Source of the DNA: Portulaca oleracea
Lineage: Eukaryota; Streptophyta; Magnoliopsida; Caryophyllales; Portulacaceae
Direction: 5' to 3'
DNA length: 64,000 nt
NCBI GenBank assembly: GCA_029582165.1
Contig: CM055871.1
Location: 26,370,802-26,434,801, forward strand
Part shown: positions 1 to 11,739 of the stretch, piece by piece
Layout: every line of letters starts with the position of its first letter
Numbering within the stretch: position 1 is the stretch's first letter
The notes under the pieces: model-generated
What the model was told of the DNA's origin: nothing
Seen by the model: only the letters and a program-made list of their open reading frames with translations
Database searches by the model: none
Program-made: the position numbers and the translations under genes

Positions 1-953
1 TTTTTTTCTAAAAATTATATTGAAGGAGATTTTAATATAATATTTTATTAGTGAATATGAACTTTATTTTTTCAAAAAAATGAAGGAGATATTTCATTTT
101 CCTTATTTAATATAATATTTTATTAGACAATACAATAATGATCTTGCATATAAAAAAGGGGAAATATAATATTTTATTCATTATTACCCTTGGCTGATTT
201 TTTAAAATATATTTACTAGTTTGATCCTTAAAATCCAGTGTCCGACATCAATTTCTTGATCAAAATTTGACACTAACTGATTTGAACAACAAAAATTTGA
301 CCCGAATATGAAGTTTCACGAGTGCTACCTATGAAGCACCAAAAATTGAACCCTAAAAAACACTAGGCAACAAGGACGAAGCAATATGTGGATGGATTTG
401 GCCACAACTCCCGGTCAACTTTTCATGTATGATACATTTTTCAAGCATATATTGTTATAAAGTATCAAAGATTGATTATATTTTTAATTTTATTATTATC
501 CCTTATAATTACTAAATCTACTCTATGGTCATCCATGAATATATATAAATTTTAGTTGCGTCTCTATTGAGGCTAACAATGGAGAGGAAACACGGGCTGT
601 GTCAGTGTCGCATCAACTTCCCCATGGGCCGTGTTTCCCAAATTCAAAGTTTTTCTTAAAAAATTTTCTTCTTGTTCATGCAGTCGGTGTTTCATACCAT
701 ACAGTTTTTGTTACCTTTCTTTGGTCTATTTCTGGTATAATTCATCTATGGATCATCCTTGTACATATCTGGTCAAGCCTTCTCATGCTATGTACGTTCT
801 AGCCATTTGAACCTTATACTCTTTCCAGATACTCGGGTTCAAATACCTACGGATTGACTATTTGCTTACTGGCTTCATATGATTTAGAAAACACTAATTT
901 TCTCGATGCCTCTTATTCATATCTCTTATCAAAAGGTGCTATTCAATAATGTT
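1..953. other. AT-rich spacer left of the CACTA element
   Basis: No gene is recognisable. The first 180 bases contain three copies of the short string ATATAATATTTTATT in AT-rich sequence. The only longer open frame, near 599-802, has no start context, codon bias or known motif. This is flanking DNA of the CACTA insertion that starts at 954. Confidence 0.6.
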
Positions 954-974
954 ACTACAAAAAAAGTGGCTTTT

Positions 975-1215
975 ACCAACAGATTGCCAGCGACAGATAT
1001 TCTATCTGTTGGTAAAAGTGTATATTTACCAACAGATTAGTTATATGTTGGTATTATTAATAATTTACCAACACTAATATTATCTGTTGGTAAAATAGTT
1101 TTAATACCGACAGATAAAAATTTAACTGTTGGTATTATGTTAACAGTACCAACATTTATAGTATATGTTGGTGAAATAATTTTAGTACCAACAGATAAAA
1201 TTTTACTGTGGGTAT
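975..1215. repeat. CACTA left subterminal repeat array
   Basis: About a dozen copies of ACCAACAGATA-like motifs and their reverse complements (for example at 978-988, 1006-1015, 1028-1038, 1090-1099 and 1188-1198) lie within 240 bases. Established knowledge: CACTA subterminal arrays are transposase-binding regions. The matching array lies at 10255-10622. Confidence 0.85.
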
Positions 1216-2484
1216 TAGTATTGTGCACGTTTAAGCACGGTAGTTTACAATATAAAAAAAAACGCGGCTCAAAATTACAGAATCACGCCGTCCAAACACG
1301 ACCACCTTCCCCACTCCAACTGCAAATTTGAACCCATGGCTAAAAATTTGAACGCAACCTCCTTCTCTACCACAGAATCAGGCACATCAAACAAACTCCC
1401 TGAAAATTGGAACTGTTGTTTGCTTCGCTGGCTAAAACTCACAAAATCCTCTCTCAAACCCTAATCTATCGTTCATGCTATGTTTCTCTGCTGTTGGTGT
1501 CGTTCTTCGCGCCTGTTCATGCCAAGGGTCGATTCTCCCCATACTTTCATTACACGGTAATTCTGTTGCTGTGATTCTTTTGAAATTTGTGTTTATTGTG
1601 TAATTCAGTTGAATTTGCATGATCTAGATGGACTAGGAAGGGGTGATTGATGATGCTAAATTAAGGTACAATTTTGCTATCTCTGTTGACTAATTTTCCA
1701 GTGCAATCAAAACAATTACACATGAACCTCTAGTCCCATTCTGTAAAGCCTGTAATCGAGGAATGTACCACCAACTTTTATTGCTTGTCAAACTCGAAAC
1801 CACCCTATGTAAGGCATCCACTGTGCGAAAGGAAAAAGAGAAGAAAGTAGAATCAGAAGTAATTAAATATAAACTGCAACTCTATCCCTATCTCCAATGA
1901 AAAAGAGAAGAAATTAGAATCAGAAGTATTACATTTTCCCCTATGATGAATGCAAAACTGATAGGTTCTGCAGGAATACATAATGGATTTTCCAATAAAG
2001 GGATTAGTTAGCAATGTTGAGAAGCACACAAAGATGGCGTTAATGCCTCTCATACTATGTGCCCTTGATTTATAATAAGCCAACACATAGCAAACACGAA
2101 TCCATTCTCCTTGATAATCTAGCTTCATGTAACAAACTGGTAAATGCAAGTAGTAGTTAGTAGTCATGTGAGGTTGGTTTATAACAAACTGGTAAATACA
2201 AGTAGTAGTAGTAGTTATAGATTGTGCAAACTTAGCATGTATAGAAGCTAAATACACTAGGGGAGATGAGAGTTTGTACGTTTAGATGCCACCCAAGTCT
2301 GCCCCCTTCTGCATGTCAATCTATTTGTTGTCCATCTGTTTGAATTTTGTGCATTCTACCACATCTGCTCCCTTCTACATTAAGTGGCTCATAGATCATT
2401 AATGGATCTATACATGCAGAGGCAGAGGCATCGTCATGGCCAAATAGATGATCTTTCGTCGACATTCGAGAACATCAGTACTAC
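1216..2484. other. CACTA internal sequence, left part
   Basis: Non-coding or decayed interior of the CACTA element between its left subterminal repeats and the gypsy insertion. No transposase domain is recognisable in any frame. The last bases before the gypsy (2480-2484, ACTAC) are its target duplication. Confidence 0.5.
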
Positions 2485-2904
2485 TGACAACGGTGTCAAA
2501 TTCCACCTACCTCTTGCCCAAAATTTCTATCAATTCTGACAGAAGAAGAAGATTGCAACCACCAACCACCTTTTCCACCGCCCTAGTCTTCTAAATTCAA
2601 CAAAGTGGCCCATTATAGTAGAAAATGGTGCCTATCAATAATTGAGGTAGTTGAGAAATTAGTCTATAAATAGCAGCATTTGTATCAGCAGAAATCAATC
2701 AAGCAATGAATCAAATTTTATCAAAACACAGTGAGTGTTTGTAAGGTTGAGAAAAAGTCTCCCTTCCCCTTTCTATCAATTCCTGAGAGTTGAAGTATAG
2801 ATTAGTCTATCAATTCCTCCCAGTTGAAGTATAGAGCCCTCCAATTTGAGAAATCAAATCGGAGTTTTATCTATCCTAATCCATCCCCTACCCATCCGGT
2901 GTCA
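2485..2904 (+). repeat. gypsy 5' LTR
   Basis: 420 bp, TG...CA, identical to the 3' LTR except at about three transition sites (near 2539, 2753 and 2800). A TATA-like CTATAAATAG at about 2661-2670 is the likely promoter. Confidence 0.95.
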
Positions 2905-2908
2905 AATT

Positions 2909-2920
2909 TGGTATCAGAGC
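2909..2920 (+). other. gypsy primer-binding site
   Basis: TGGTATCAGAGC, complementary to the 3' end of plant initiator-Met tRNA, starts four bases after the 5' LTR. Confidence 0.93.
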
Positions 2921-3595
2921 ATAAGGTTTGATTACCTGTTGATCTGCTGCTTGTTTGTTGCCATCAAACCCATCGCCCATTATCAATTCTTCATCACCAT
3001 CTTCATCTTGATTTATATCCCCATCGTGATTCAAGAGATTTCCAGCAAAAAAAAAAAAAAAAGCCCGACCGTTTTTACTGTCTGCCATCACCGTCGCCAT
3101 CCTCATCTTCCTCGCAGATCTTCAATGGTGTTTTAACTTCCTCTCTTTCCAATTATCAATAGAATAGAATGGAAAAGGGAGAGAAATAGGGAAAGTTTAG
3201 GCGTGTGACAACAGTCAAAACGCATAATACAATTCCCTCATATTCTTTTCCTATTTTAATTAATGGTCCGTGACTCTTCACTTTTCCTATCAATTCACAA
3301 ACTTTTTCATTCATTAATTTACTTTTTTAGTGGCAATTTAGTGTCAGCACACTACCCTTTTATTATTGCTTTAATTTTTTCCCCTAGAGTTATCTTTTTA
3401 ATTGTTTAATCATTCATCGATTTAAAAAAAGAAAAAAAAACAAGTGCCAAAAAAAAATAGTGTTGAGAAGAAAAAAAAAGAGAGAGTATTCTGCATTGTT
3501 AAAAAAAGAGAGAAAAAAAAAGAGTGTACAAAAAGAGAAAAAAAAATATTTTTTCTTGGTATTTTTTTTTCCTATTTTTTTTCAGGTAATAAAAA
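2921..3595 (+). other. gypsy 5' leader
   Basis: Untranslated region between primer-binding site and gag. It is rich in A runs (3047-3062 and 3424-3590) and has no convincing open frame. Confidence 0.6.
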
Positions 3596-4327
3596 ATGCC
3601 GCCAAGACCACGACGTGGAGGACATAAATATCGTTCAGTCAACGATGCTACTATTGCCGATCTACAACAAGAGATCCAACGATTGCAAGAACGGCTTGCT
3701 CGATACGAAGGTCCAAACAATCAATCAGGAGGTGAACAAACTGAAGGAAATCATGATGAAGAAAATCCATTTCATCACTCCGATGGCTCTTCGACATCAG
3801 AATCATCCATACCACAACGTCCAATTCATATCCGATCTCAAGAACGAGATTTGGGTATAAAAGTGGAGATTCCTGATTTTGAAGGAGGTGTCCACCCAGA
3901 TGACTTCATCGAATGGCTCCATACTGTCGAGCGTGTCTTTGATCTAAAAGACATTCCCGAAAATCGCAAAGTCAAGTTGGTCGCCATTAAACTCAAAAAG
4001 CATGCATCCATCTGGTGGGAAAATCTAAAGCGCCAACGAGAAAGAGAAGGTCGCCGCAAAATCCGCACGTGGGAAAAAATGAAGCGAGAACTCAAACGCA
4101 AATTTTTGCCCAGTCATTATCGGCTTGATACTTTCCTGACATTTCAAAGTCTCCGACAAGGAGGAAATTCTGTCGCCCAATACGCTGCAGAATTTGAAGA
4201 ACTATCTATGAAGTGTGACAACTCTGAGCCAGAAGAACAAACCATGGCTAGATTTCTAGCTGGTTTGGAGCCCAAGATTCGCAACATCGTACAACTCCAA
4301 CGGATTGGGACGTTGGATGATGCGTGA
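3596..4327 (+). pseudogene. gypsy gag (capsid domain), truncated by a frameshift
   Basis: The frame starts at an ATG with the basic sequence MPPRPRRGGHKYRS. A leucine-heptad stretch follows (about residues 25-40), then an acidic linker. A retrotransposon gag domain runs from about residue 85 to the end, with the typical ...IWWENLK... and FLPSHYRLDTF... blocks. It should continue into the zinc-knuckle region, but small deletions after 4322 put a TGA in frame at 4325. The next segment is readable only in another frame from about 4351. The family role is to form the virus-like particle and package RNA. A functional full-length Gag from this copy is unlikely. Confidence 0.9.
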
Positions 4328-4350
4328 AGTTGTCCCAAAGTTGAGAAACA

Positions 4351-7300
4351 ATGAAAAATGACAGAGAAACTTTGAAGGGAACCACAAGAGATGTGTCTAG
4401 ATACGGCACAACCTCGTCAAAGCCACCTTCGAGGCCTACAACGTCTCTACCACCAAAGAAGGGGGAGACCTCAGTTGGGCCAAGCAAACCAACAAGGTTG
4501 AGGAGTAGCAATACTCGGTGCTTCAAGTGCCAAGGCTTGGGACATTATGCATCTGAATGTCCGAATGCCAAGATTATCACCTTTGTGGAGGAGGAAGCTT
4601 TGGATGAAAGCTTTCTAAATGAAGAGGAAGGCCCAGAGAATGATGACCCACAAGAGATTGTGCAAGCGGATGAAGGAGAATCACTGGTGATTCGCCGTGT
4701 ATTAAATTCTTCTCTTGTAGAAGAGGACAACTGGCTTCGTAACAACATCTTCCACACCCGATGTACTTCCCAAGGGAAGATATGTGATGTCATCATTGAT
4801 AGTGGAAGTTGCGAGAATGTTGTTGCCACGACCATGGTGGAAAAGTTGAAATTGCCAACCCAAGATCATCCTCATCCATATAAGCTCACATGGCTGAAAA
4901 GGGGCAACGACCTCAAGGTCACTAAACGCTGTCTTGTTGACTTCTCAATTGGCAAAAAGTATCATGACAAGGCATGGTGTGATGCCATCCCCATGGATGC
5001 CTGTCACATTCTCCTTGGTCGACCCTGGCAATATGATCGACATGCCATACATGATGGGTACAAAAATACGTACTCGTTTGAAAAAAGATGGAACAAGGAT
5101 CGTGTTGGCACCGTTCAAAGGTCCAACTCAACGGAAGCCACCTCAGCACCAAGACCACATTATGTCCAAATCCATGTTCAATCAGGCACTGCAAGAATAT
5201 GAGATTGCTTGTGCCTTGGTGCTGCTAGAAGAAAACAAAGAAAGCGAAGTGGTCCCAGACCTGGTCAAACCACTCTTACAAGAATTCAAGGAAGTAATCC
5301 CAGATGAAATCCCTGCTGGATTACCTCCTATGCGGGACATACAACATGGCATCGATCTTGTCCCTGGAGCAGTTATTCCTAACAAAGCAGCCTACAGGAT
5401 GAGCCCAAAGGAACACGAGGAGTTGCAACGACAGGTTTCGGAGCTCTTGGAAAAAGGATTAGTCAGGGAAAGTGTCAGTCCTTGTGCAGTTCCAGCCCTT
5501 CTTGTTCCAAAAAAGGATGGAACTTGGCGCATGTGTGTTGAAAGTCGTGCTGTCAACAGGATCACCATCAAGTATTGATTTCCAATCCCCCGACTTGATG
5601 ACCTACTTGATCAACTTCACAATGCTGCTATCTTTTCAAAGATAGATTTGAGAAGCTTTATGCCAACTTGAAGAAGTGTCATTTTATGACTGATCAAGTG
5701 ACCTTTCTCGGGTATATTGTATCTACCCGTGGAATCGAGATGGATCCTGAAAAGGTCGAAGCTATCATCAGTTGGCCAACACCAAGTTCAATTCATGATG
5801 TGAGAAGCTTTCATGGCCTGGCCTCGTTCTACCGGCGATTTGTAAAGAATTTCAGTACTATCGCGGCAGCAATCACCGAGGTTCTCAAGAAGGAAAAGTT
5901 CGAGTGGAACTCATCCGCCCAACGAAGCTTTGAAGAATTAAAGAGAACGATCACAAAGGCTCCTGTCTTAGCCTTACCAGATTTTGAGAACGTTTTTGAA
6001 GTAGATTGTGACGCATCAGGAGTTGGGATCGGCGCGGTCCTAAGTCAAGAGGGACGACCCATAGCATTTTTCAGCGAAAAGCTCAACGAATCCAAGCGTA
6101 AATATTCCACCTATGAGAAGGAATTTTATGCTATAGTTCGTGCTCTCGATCATTGGAGTCATTACTTGCTGGCCAAAGAGTTTGTACTCTATTCAGATCA
6201 TGAAGCACTCAAGTATCTACATAGTCAGCAAAAACTTCAACGACGTCATGCTAAATGGAGTGAGTTCCTGTCCACATTTCATTTTGTGCTGAAACACAAA
6301 TCTGGAACTCAAAATAAAGTTGCTGACGCATTAAGCAGACGACATGCCTTGTTGTCCACCCTCCAAATGAAGGTAGTTGGTTTTGAAATCCTGAAAGAAC
6401 TATATGAGGAAGATGCCGAATTTGGACAGATTTGGAAGAAATGTGCTGAAGGGCCTTATAAACGGTTTCATCGTCAAGATGGATACTTGTTTCGAGGCAA
6501 TCAATTGTGTATACCTCAGAGTTCCCTTCGTGAGATGGTTTTGAATGAGTGTCATGCAAGTGGTCTTGCTGGACACTTTGGGCGTGACAAAACATTGGGC
6601 ATCATATTGGAACACTTCTTTTGGCCGCATTTGGCACGAGATGTTGACAAATATGTCAAAAGGTGTAAGACTTGTCACATTGCAAAGTCTCGAGCACAAA
6701 ACACAGGTCTTTACACACCTTTACCTGTGCCTGAAGCTCCATGGGAAGATATCAGCATGGATTTTGTTGTTGGGTTACCTCGCACCCAAAGAAATAAGGA
6801 TTCCATCATGGTGGTCGTTGATCGATTTTCCAAAATGGCTCATTTTGTGCCATGTCACAAGACCCATGATGCCAGCCAAATTGCTGACCTTTATTTTCGT
6901 GAGATCGTACGTCTCCATGGGATTCCAAAGACCATCACTTCAGATCGAGATGTGAAGTTCATGAGTCACTTTTGGCGAACCTTATGGCGTAAGTTGGGAA
7001 CGCAACTGCAATTCAGTTCTGCTGCACATCCACAAACTGATGGTCAAACAGAAGCTGTCAATCGCACTCTAGGCAACTTGCTAAGAAGTTTTGTGGGAAA
7101 GAATATTCGTCAGTGAGATTTGACTCTTGCTCAAGCAGAGTTCGCTTACAACTCATCTCCGAGTCAAACTACTGGTCAAAGTCCTTTCAAGATCGTGTAT
7201 GGTAAGAATCCCATTACACCGGTGGAATTAGCTCCTTTGGCGACACCTGATTGCTTTAGCAGTGATGCTGAGGAACGAGCTAAGGAAATCAAAATGTTGC

Positions 7301-7625
7301 ATGATAAGGTGAGAAACCAAATCGCAAGACAGAATGCAAGATATCAACAACAGGCTAACAAATTTCGTAAGCCAGCTGCTTTCAAGGAAGGAGATTCGGT
7401 TTGGATTCATCTGAGAAAGGAAAGATTCCCCGCAGGCCCACATGGAAAGCTCAAACCTAGAGCCGATGGACCTTTCAAGGTCTTGGAACGAATTGGAGAG
7501 AATGCGTATAAGATAACACTTCTAATGTTTCCGCCACTTTCAATGTTGCTGATTTGTCTCCATATTATGAGCATGAAGAAGAGCTAAGACTCGAGGACGA
7601 GTCTTCTCCAACAAGGGGAGCCTGA
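4351..7625 (+). pseudogene. gypsy pol (protease-RT-RNase H-integrase), broken
   Basis: In order: a CCHC zinc knuckle CFKCQGLGHYASEC (4519-4560); an aspartic protease with IIDSGSCENVV (about 4793-4825); a frame change near 5085; and the RT amino-terminal part with VPALLVPKKDGTWRM (about 5493-5535). A TGA at 5576-5578 follows. The RT then jumps from the IDLRS motif (about 5642-5656) straight to the region after the catalytic YxDD box, so roughly 300 bp of palm domain is missing. RNase H follows ([14 protein letters not shown], about 6007), then an integrase HHCC zinc finger and a D-D-E core, with a TGA at 7114-7116 in the core. A last frameshift lies near 7520. The correct frame then ends exactly at the TGA formed by the first bases of the 3' LTR. 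Confidence 0.92.
7608..7622 (+). other. gypsy polypurine tract
   Basis: CCAACAAGGGGAGCC abuts the 3' LTR. An almost identical stretch precedes the LTR of the decayed minus-strand gypsy at 38135, which suggests the same lineage. Confidence 0.8.
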
Positions 7626-8042
7626 CAACGGTGTCAAATTCCACCTACCTCTTGCCCAAAATTTCTATCAATTCTGGCAGAAGAAGAAGATTGCAACCAC
7701 CAACCACCTTTTCCACCGCCCTAGTCTTCTAAATTCAACAAAGTGGCCCATTATAGTAGAAAATGGTGCCTATCAATAATTGAGGTAGTTGAGAAATTAG
7801 TCTATAAATAGCAGCATTTGTATCAGCAGAAATCAATCAAGCAATGAATCAAATTTTATCAAAACACAGTGAGTGTTTGTAAGGTTGAGAAAGAGTCTCC
7901 CTTCCCCTTTCTATCAATTCCTGAGAGTTGAAGTATAAATTAGTCTATCAATTCCTCCCAGTTGAAGTATAGAGCCCTCCAATTTGAGAAATCAAATCGG
8001 AGTTTTATCTATCCTAATCCATCCCCTACCCATCCGGTGTCA
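7623..8042 (+). repeat. gypsy 3' LTR
   Basis: 420 bp copy of the 5' LTR, followed by the ACTAC target duplication at 8043-8047. CACTA sequence resumes after it. Confidence 0.95.
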
Positions 8043-8706
8043 ACTACTACTAGAATTATCCGTCGTAGTGATCTCAAGTGCCCAAGAGTTTGAGATCCGA
8101 AGTCAGTAGCTGGAACAACAAACAACTTGGGTTGCTGTCACTCCCAAAGAAGACTGCCACGGTTGTTAGGTTGAGGATTTTCCAGTACAAAGGCTATTGC
8201 TTTGACAAGTGATCAGTTCATACTCCACCAACACATTTGAGTATGCAATCATCCTATTATGTTTCTTTTTGCTATGAGAATGCTATTATAACTTGAAGAA
8301 TTCTTTGGAATTTCAGAATTTACTGGCTCTATAAGCTAGTAAGAAGGAAGTATAGGATTAGGGAAGGAAAATGAAAACATAGGAGTTGGTGCTTCCAATC
8401 TCTTGTCTTTGTCAAATAATTGAAGGACAACAGTCAACAATCTGTCTGCATTGTTTATTGGCTCTTATAAGCTAGTGTATTGCCTGAGTTTTTGTCTTTA
8501 TCTGGATCACCTATCCTCGCTAGCAAACTATGAAAATCATCTTGACTACTTCGTTTTATAGTGATGACTTCACTGCTATAGATTTAGTTTAGTTCTTATC
8601 ATTCCTTGTCATTTTACATTTACTGTGCATATCTGCTATAGATTTAGTTTAGTATATTTTTAGTACTTTTTCTTGATTTGGTTGACTTTGTGATAAATTT
8701 AATCAG

Positions 8707-8890
8707 GAAGTTCTAAGACTTAGAGATTGAGCACAAATCGCTGCTATTGAAGCAATGCAAGAAGCATCAGCTGCAAAGAGTATCCTACTATGTTTGAGGT
8801 ATCTATCATCACAGTATCTCTCATTGCAATATAAATATATATATTGTTGTCCAATTCGTAAAATTTGGGATTATTAAAATCCAATTATCC

Positions 8891-8934
<44 letters not shown>

Positions 8935-9030
8935 TATATGAACGAATCAAAGGTGTATATAAATGACAAAACAGATTTACAAGGTAAGGCAGTTTTGCCC
9001 AGCAACTAATGTAGGATTACATCAATTATG

Positions 9031-9078
<48 letters not shown>

Positions 9079-9117
9079 TTTTGCCCAGCAACTAACGTAG
9101 GATTACATCAATTATGC

Positions 9118-9154
<37 letters not shown>

Positions 9155-9624
9155 TATATATATGTTATGTAGTACAAGAGTGCAAGTACCCCTGCTTTCG
9201 TAGGTGAAAATGCGAGATGGAAGTTCTACAATTGAATAATTGTGCATGTTAAAGTTTTGGGTTTCTGATTCTTCTCAATGTCGCCCTTCCAGAAATATTG
9301 AATAGCAAAATATATGTCTGATTATACTGAAGGCAAGCAATTTCTTTCTGCATAATGCTTTAATCAATGTATGCGTCTTTTTTTGTTTTCTTTTGTTTTC
9401 AAAGTCGTGGATAGGCACCTTGGTATGAGTCTTTATGGGGTTTCCTAGTATGTTGGTTAGCTTATTTGCTATGAAAATAAGATAATGTCAGTATTCTTAC
9501 AAGTTACAACCATGGACAGAAACCTGAGAAACTCTAATCAGGATGCTGCTACATGACATTACAATTTAAGATCGACCTTTAGTTAAGTCTAGTGTTCATG
9601 AACATGCTGAAGTCTCTCTTAGCC

Positions 9625-9655
<31 letters not shown>

Positions 9656-9920
9656 GGTCTTAACTTATATGTAGACTAAATCAAATGTCTAAGTAAACCT
9701 TTATCAATATCCACTGTATAAAGTAGTTGGTAATCAGTATTTTCCGAATCTGGTGTCGTACATGAACAGGAGGTCTGGTGCAATGGTAATCAGTTTTTAA
9801 AATATGGTTACGTTTGTTTTTAAAATATAGTTTCTTGCAAATTCACAGGAGATACTGGAAGATCTTCGCAATTTATTTGAAGATGATGACGATGCTGATT
9901 GTGATGCCGATGCAAATTAG
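8707..9920 (+). pseudogene. Exon-like remnants of a CACTA-encoded gene
   Basis: Two segments look like exons. 8707-8798 has an AG before it and a GT after it (GAG|GTATCT) and reads as a charged alpha-helical stretch (QIAAIEAMQEASAAK), with one TGA in frame. 9849-9920 follows TTCACAG and reads EILEDLRNLFEDDDD..., ending in TAG. Both fit the coiled-coil or acidic carboxy-terminal part of a CACTA accessory (TnpA-like) protein. That is inferred only from position in the element and composition. No transposase catalytic domain is visible. Confidence 0.3.
8890..9165. repeat. (TA)n tracts and a 2-copy tandem duplication
   Basis: (TA)n runs lie at about 8893-8939, 9033-9076 and 9119-9142. Between them is a direct duplication: TTTTGCCCAGCAACTAAnGT plus 25 further bases, at 8991-9034 and again at 9078-9121, each followed by a TA run. 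This looks like slippage or unequal exchange anchored in the TA tracts. A poly(T) run of about 31 follows at 9625-9655. Confidence 0.85.
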
Positions 9921-10254
9921 GAAGACATGTTGAAGAAAATGTAAACGAGGAACACTAAATTTAGACTTACATTTTGTTTACAATATTACTCTTGAATATT
10001 AGCAACTACGATCAGAATAACTATTTGGTTTCATTTTGATACTTTGCAATTCATTTTAAGTGAAATTTCAATGTAGACATTACGTATTATTTTACAATTT
10101 AAAACATCCAATGAATTGAAATTTAAGGTTTTGCTCATATTGTAACTAAATTAATTGCTCGTGTACAACAGGTACAGTATATTGTAATGACATTTATAAA
10201 GTGCATTAGACTATTTTCACTATTTCAAACAGATATTTATGTTCTTAAAGTGTA

Positions 10255-10622
10255 CCAATTGTATTACCAACAGACATATTTGTTGGACAATGTTTGTGAA
10301 ATTTGGCGAAAAACTATTACCAACAGATAAAGTATGTGGGTAATATATTTTTACTACCTAGAAATACATTCCCCGACATATACATTTGTTGGTATAGGTG
10401 ATTTATCTCCGACAGACATTTATTGCTGGTATAAAATTTTCAATAACAACGGAACCAAACTGTTGGCATTAGTGAGCAATACCAACAGATCACAATATCT
10501 GATGGTAATACTTTTACAATCAGGTTTATTTCCAACAGTTTAGTGACAGATAATTATATGTTGGTAAAACTTTTTACCAACAGATATCGTACTTTCACCA
10601 ACAGATAAGCCCTGTTGGAAAA
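10255..10622. repeat. CACTA right subterminal repeat array
   Basis: Many ACCAACAGAT / CTGTTGGTA motifs in both orientations, mirroring the left array, lie just inside the terminal inverted repeat at 10625-10641. Confidence 0.85.
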
Positions 10623-10644
10623 AGCCACTTTTTTTGTAGTGGTT

Positions 10645-11202
10645 TATCTAGCAGACTCCCCATTTTCCCGAGCGAACATTCAAATATCAGTCCTACATTC
10701 ATTTGTGAAGGTACTCCTAATGGGGATCCCCCACACTCTTTAACTTCGTTAGGCAAACACCACACAAAATTGCTCAACGCAGTAAAGGGTTTAAATCAGA
10801 CATAACAAATGTCAATATTTATGTTTTATTGTCTTAATTACAAGGAATGTATAAATAAAACAAATCCAGAAAATTTTTTCTTTGTAATAAGTGGTCAAAC
10901 TATACTTTGTTTTGATTCAAAATGGGTAATTAACATCTTGAATCATGCCTACTGGCACCTTTCTTTTATTGAATAAAATGGGCTTTGGCCTAGTAACTTT
11001 TGAAAAATAAAAAAAAACATCTTGAATCAAGACACTTGTTCATTTTAATCTCAAAGACTCTAGTACGTATATATAACAACTGGAATGGAAAAGTTTATTA
11101 ACGATCAAAGGTATTATTAATCTTTTTTCTTTCCAGGCTTCCCATCAATAAATAATATATTACTAAATTGTTATGGACTCCTTTACCAACTTATGATTAT
11201 AA
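10645..11202. other. Intergenic, no gene seen
   Basis: AT-rich spacer after the CACTA element. No open frame with a recognisable product. Confidence 0.5.
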
Positions 11203-11211
11203 TTACGGAAA

Positions 11212-11596
11212 GGGAAATGATAAAAGTCTTGTGCAAGACACATATTTTGTGTCTTGTCATTATATAAAACCTATATATTTGTAAATTAAATTGGAAAAAA
11301 GTTACATGATTGACTTCTATAACTATAATAATATATATAAATTGTATAAAATCACACTTTTATCTATATTTTTAAAAATTTACAAAAAAGCGTCTAAAAT
11401 ATGCCCAACGGATGGGGTTCATTCGTTAGGGTGTCAATTTTAATTGTTGGCGTAGCCAACACATTCCAAGCTTTTTTTAATTGATAATTAATAGTATCTG
11501 TCAAAAAAATTGGGGTTAAAAACGATAATAAGTATTGATTTTATAATGGAGAAGACATTTAAGGAGTGTCTTGGGGCAAGACACTTATCATCACCC
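11212..11596. mobile_element. Mutator-like MITE with perfect 9-bp TSD
   Basis: 385 bp flanked by TTACGGAAA at 11203-11211 and 11597-11605. The ends are inverted, GGGAAATGATAA against GGGTGATGATAA on the other strand, and further in carry AAGTGTCTTG / CAAGACACTT. A 9-bp duplication and GGG-starting ends fit a MULE-derived MITE. Related, more decayed copies lie at 16955-17950, 43587-43745 and 61957-62345. Confidence 0.85.
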
Positions 11597-11739
11597 TTAC
11601 GGAAATCATAATATTATAATTAAATTTCCTTTATCTTTCATCCCCAATATCATTCCGTCAAGCTCGGCGTTGCTCCATGTCCACTCTTAAACCCAACCTA
11701 AATACGAAGCGTTTTGATATTAATTTCTATGATCTGTAC

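Larger units (their letters stand above)
2485..8042 (+). mobile_element. Ty3/gypsy LTR retrotransposon, complete but coding-defective
   Basis: Two 420-bp LTRs (2485-2904 and 7623-8042) begin TGACAAC and end GTGTCA. They are flanked by perfect 5-bp duplications ACTAC (2480-2484, 8043-8047). A 12-base initiator-Met primer-binding site and a purine-rich tract sit next to the LTRs. Domain order is gag, zinc knuckle, protease, reverse transcriptase, RNase H, integrase, which is the Ty3/gypsy order. The LTRs differ at only about three positions, all transitions, yet the coding region has several frameshifts, two nonsense codons and a deletion through the reverse transcriptase core. No chromodomain is evident. 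It is inserted in the CACTA element and is therefore younger than it. Confidence 0.95.
954..10641. mobile_element. CACTA (En/Spm) DNA transposon, non-autonomous, carrying a nested gypsy
   Basis: The ends are inverted: ACTACAAAAAAAGTGGC at 954 and GCCACTTTTTTTGTAGTG ending at 10641. The right end gives the canonical CACTA. The left end lacks only the first C. Three-base GTT duplications flank it (951-953 and 10642-10644), as expected for this superfamily. Both subterminal regions are packed with short ACCAACAGATA / TATCTGTTGGT repeats in both orientations, which in known CACTA elements are binding sites for the accessory transposase protein. Without the nested gypsy and its target duplication the element is about 4.1 kb. 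I see no TNPD-like transposase, only short exon-like remnants near 8707 and 9849, so it is probably a deletion derivative needing transposase in trans. Confidence 0.9.

Noticed and set aside
599..802. 67-codon open frame
   Set aside because: No start context, motif or codon bias.
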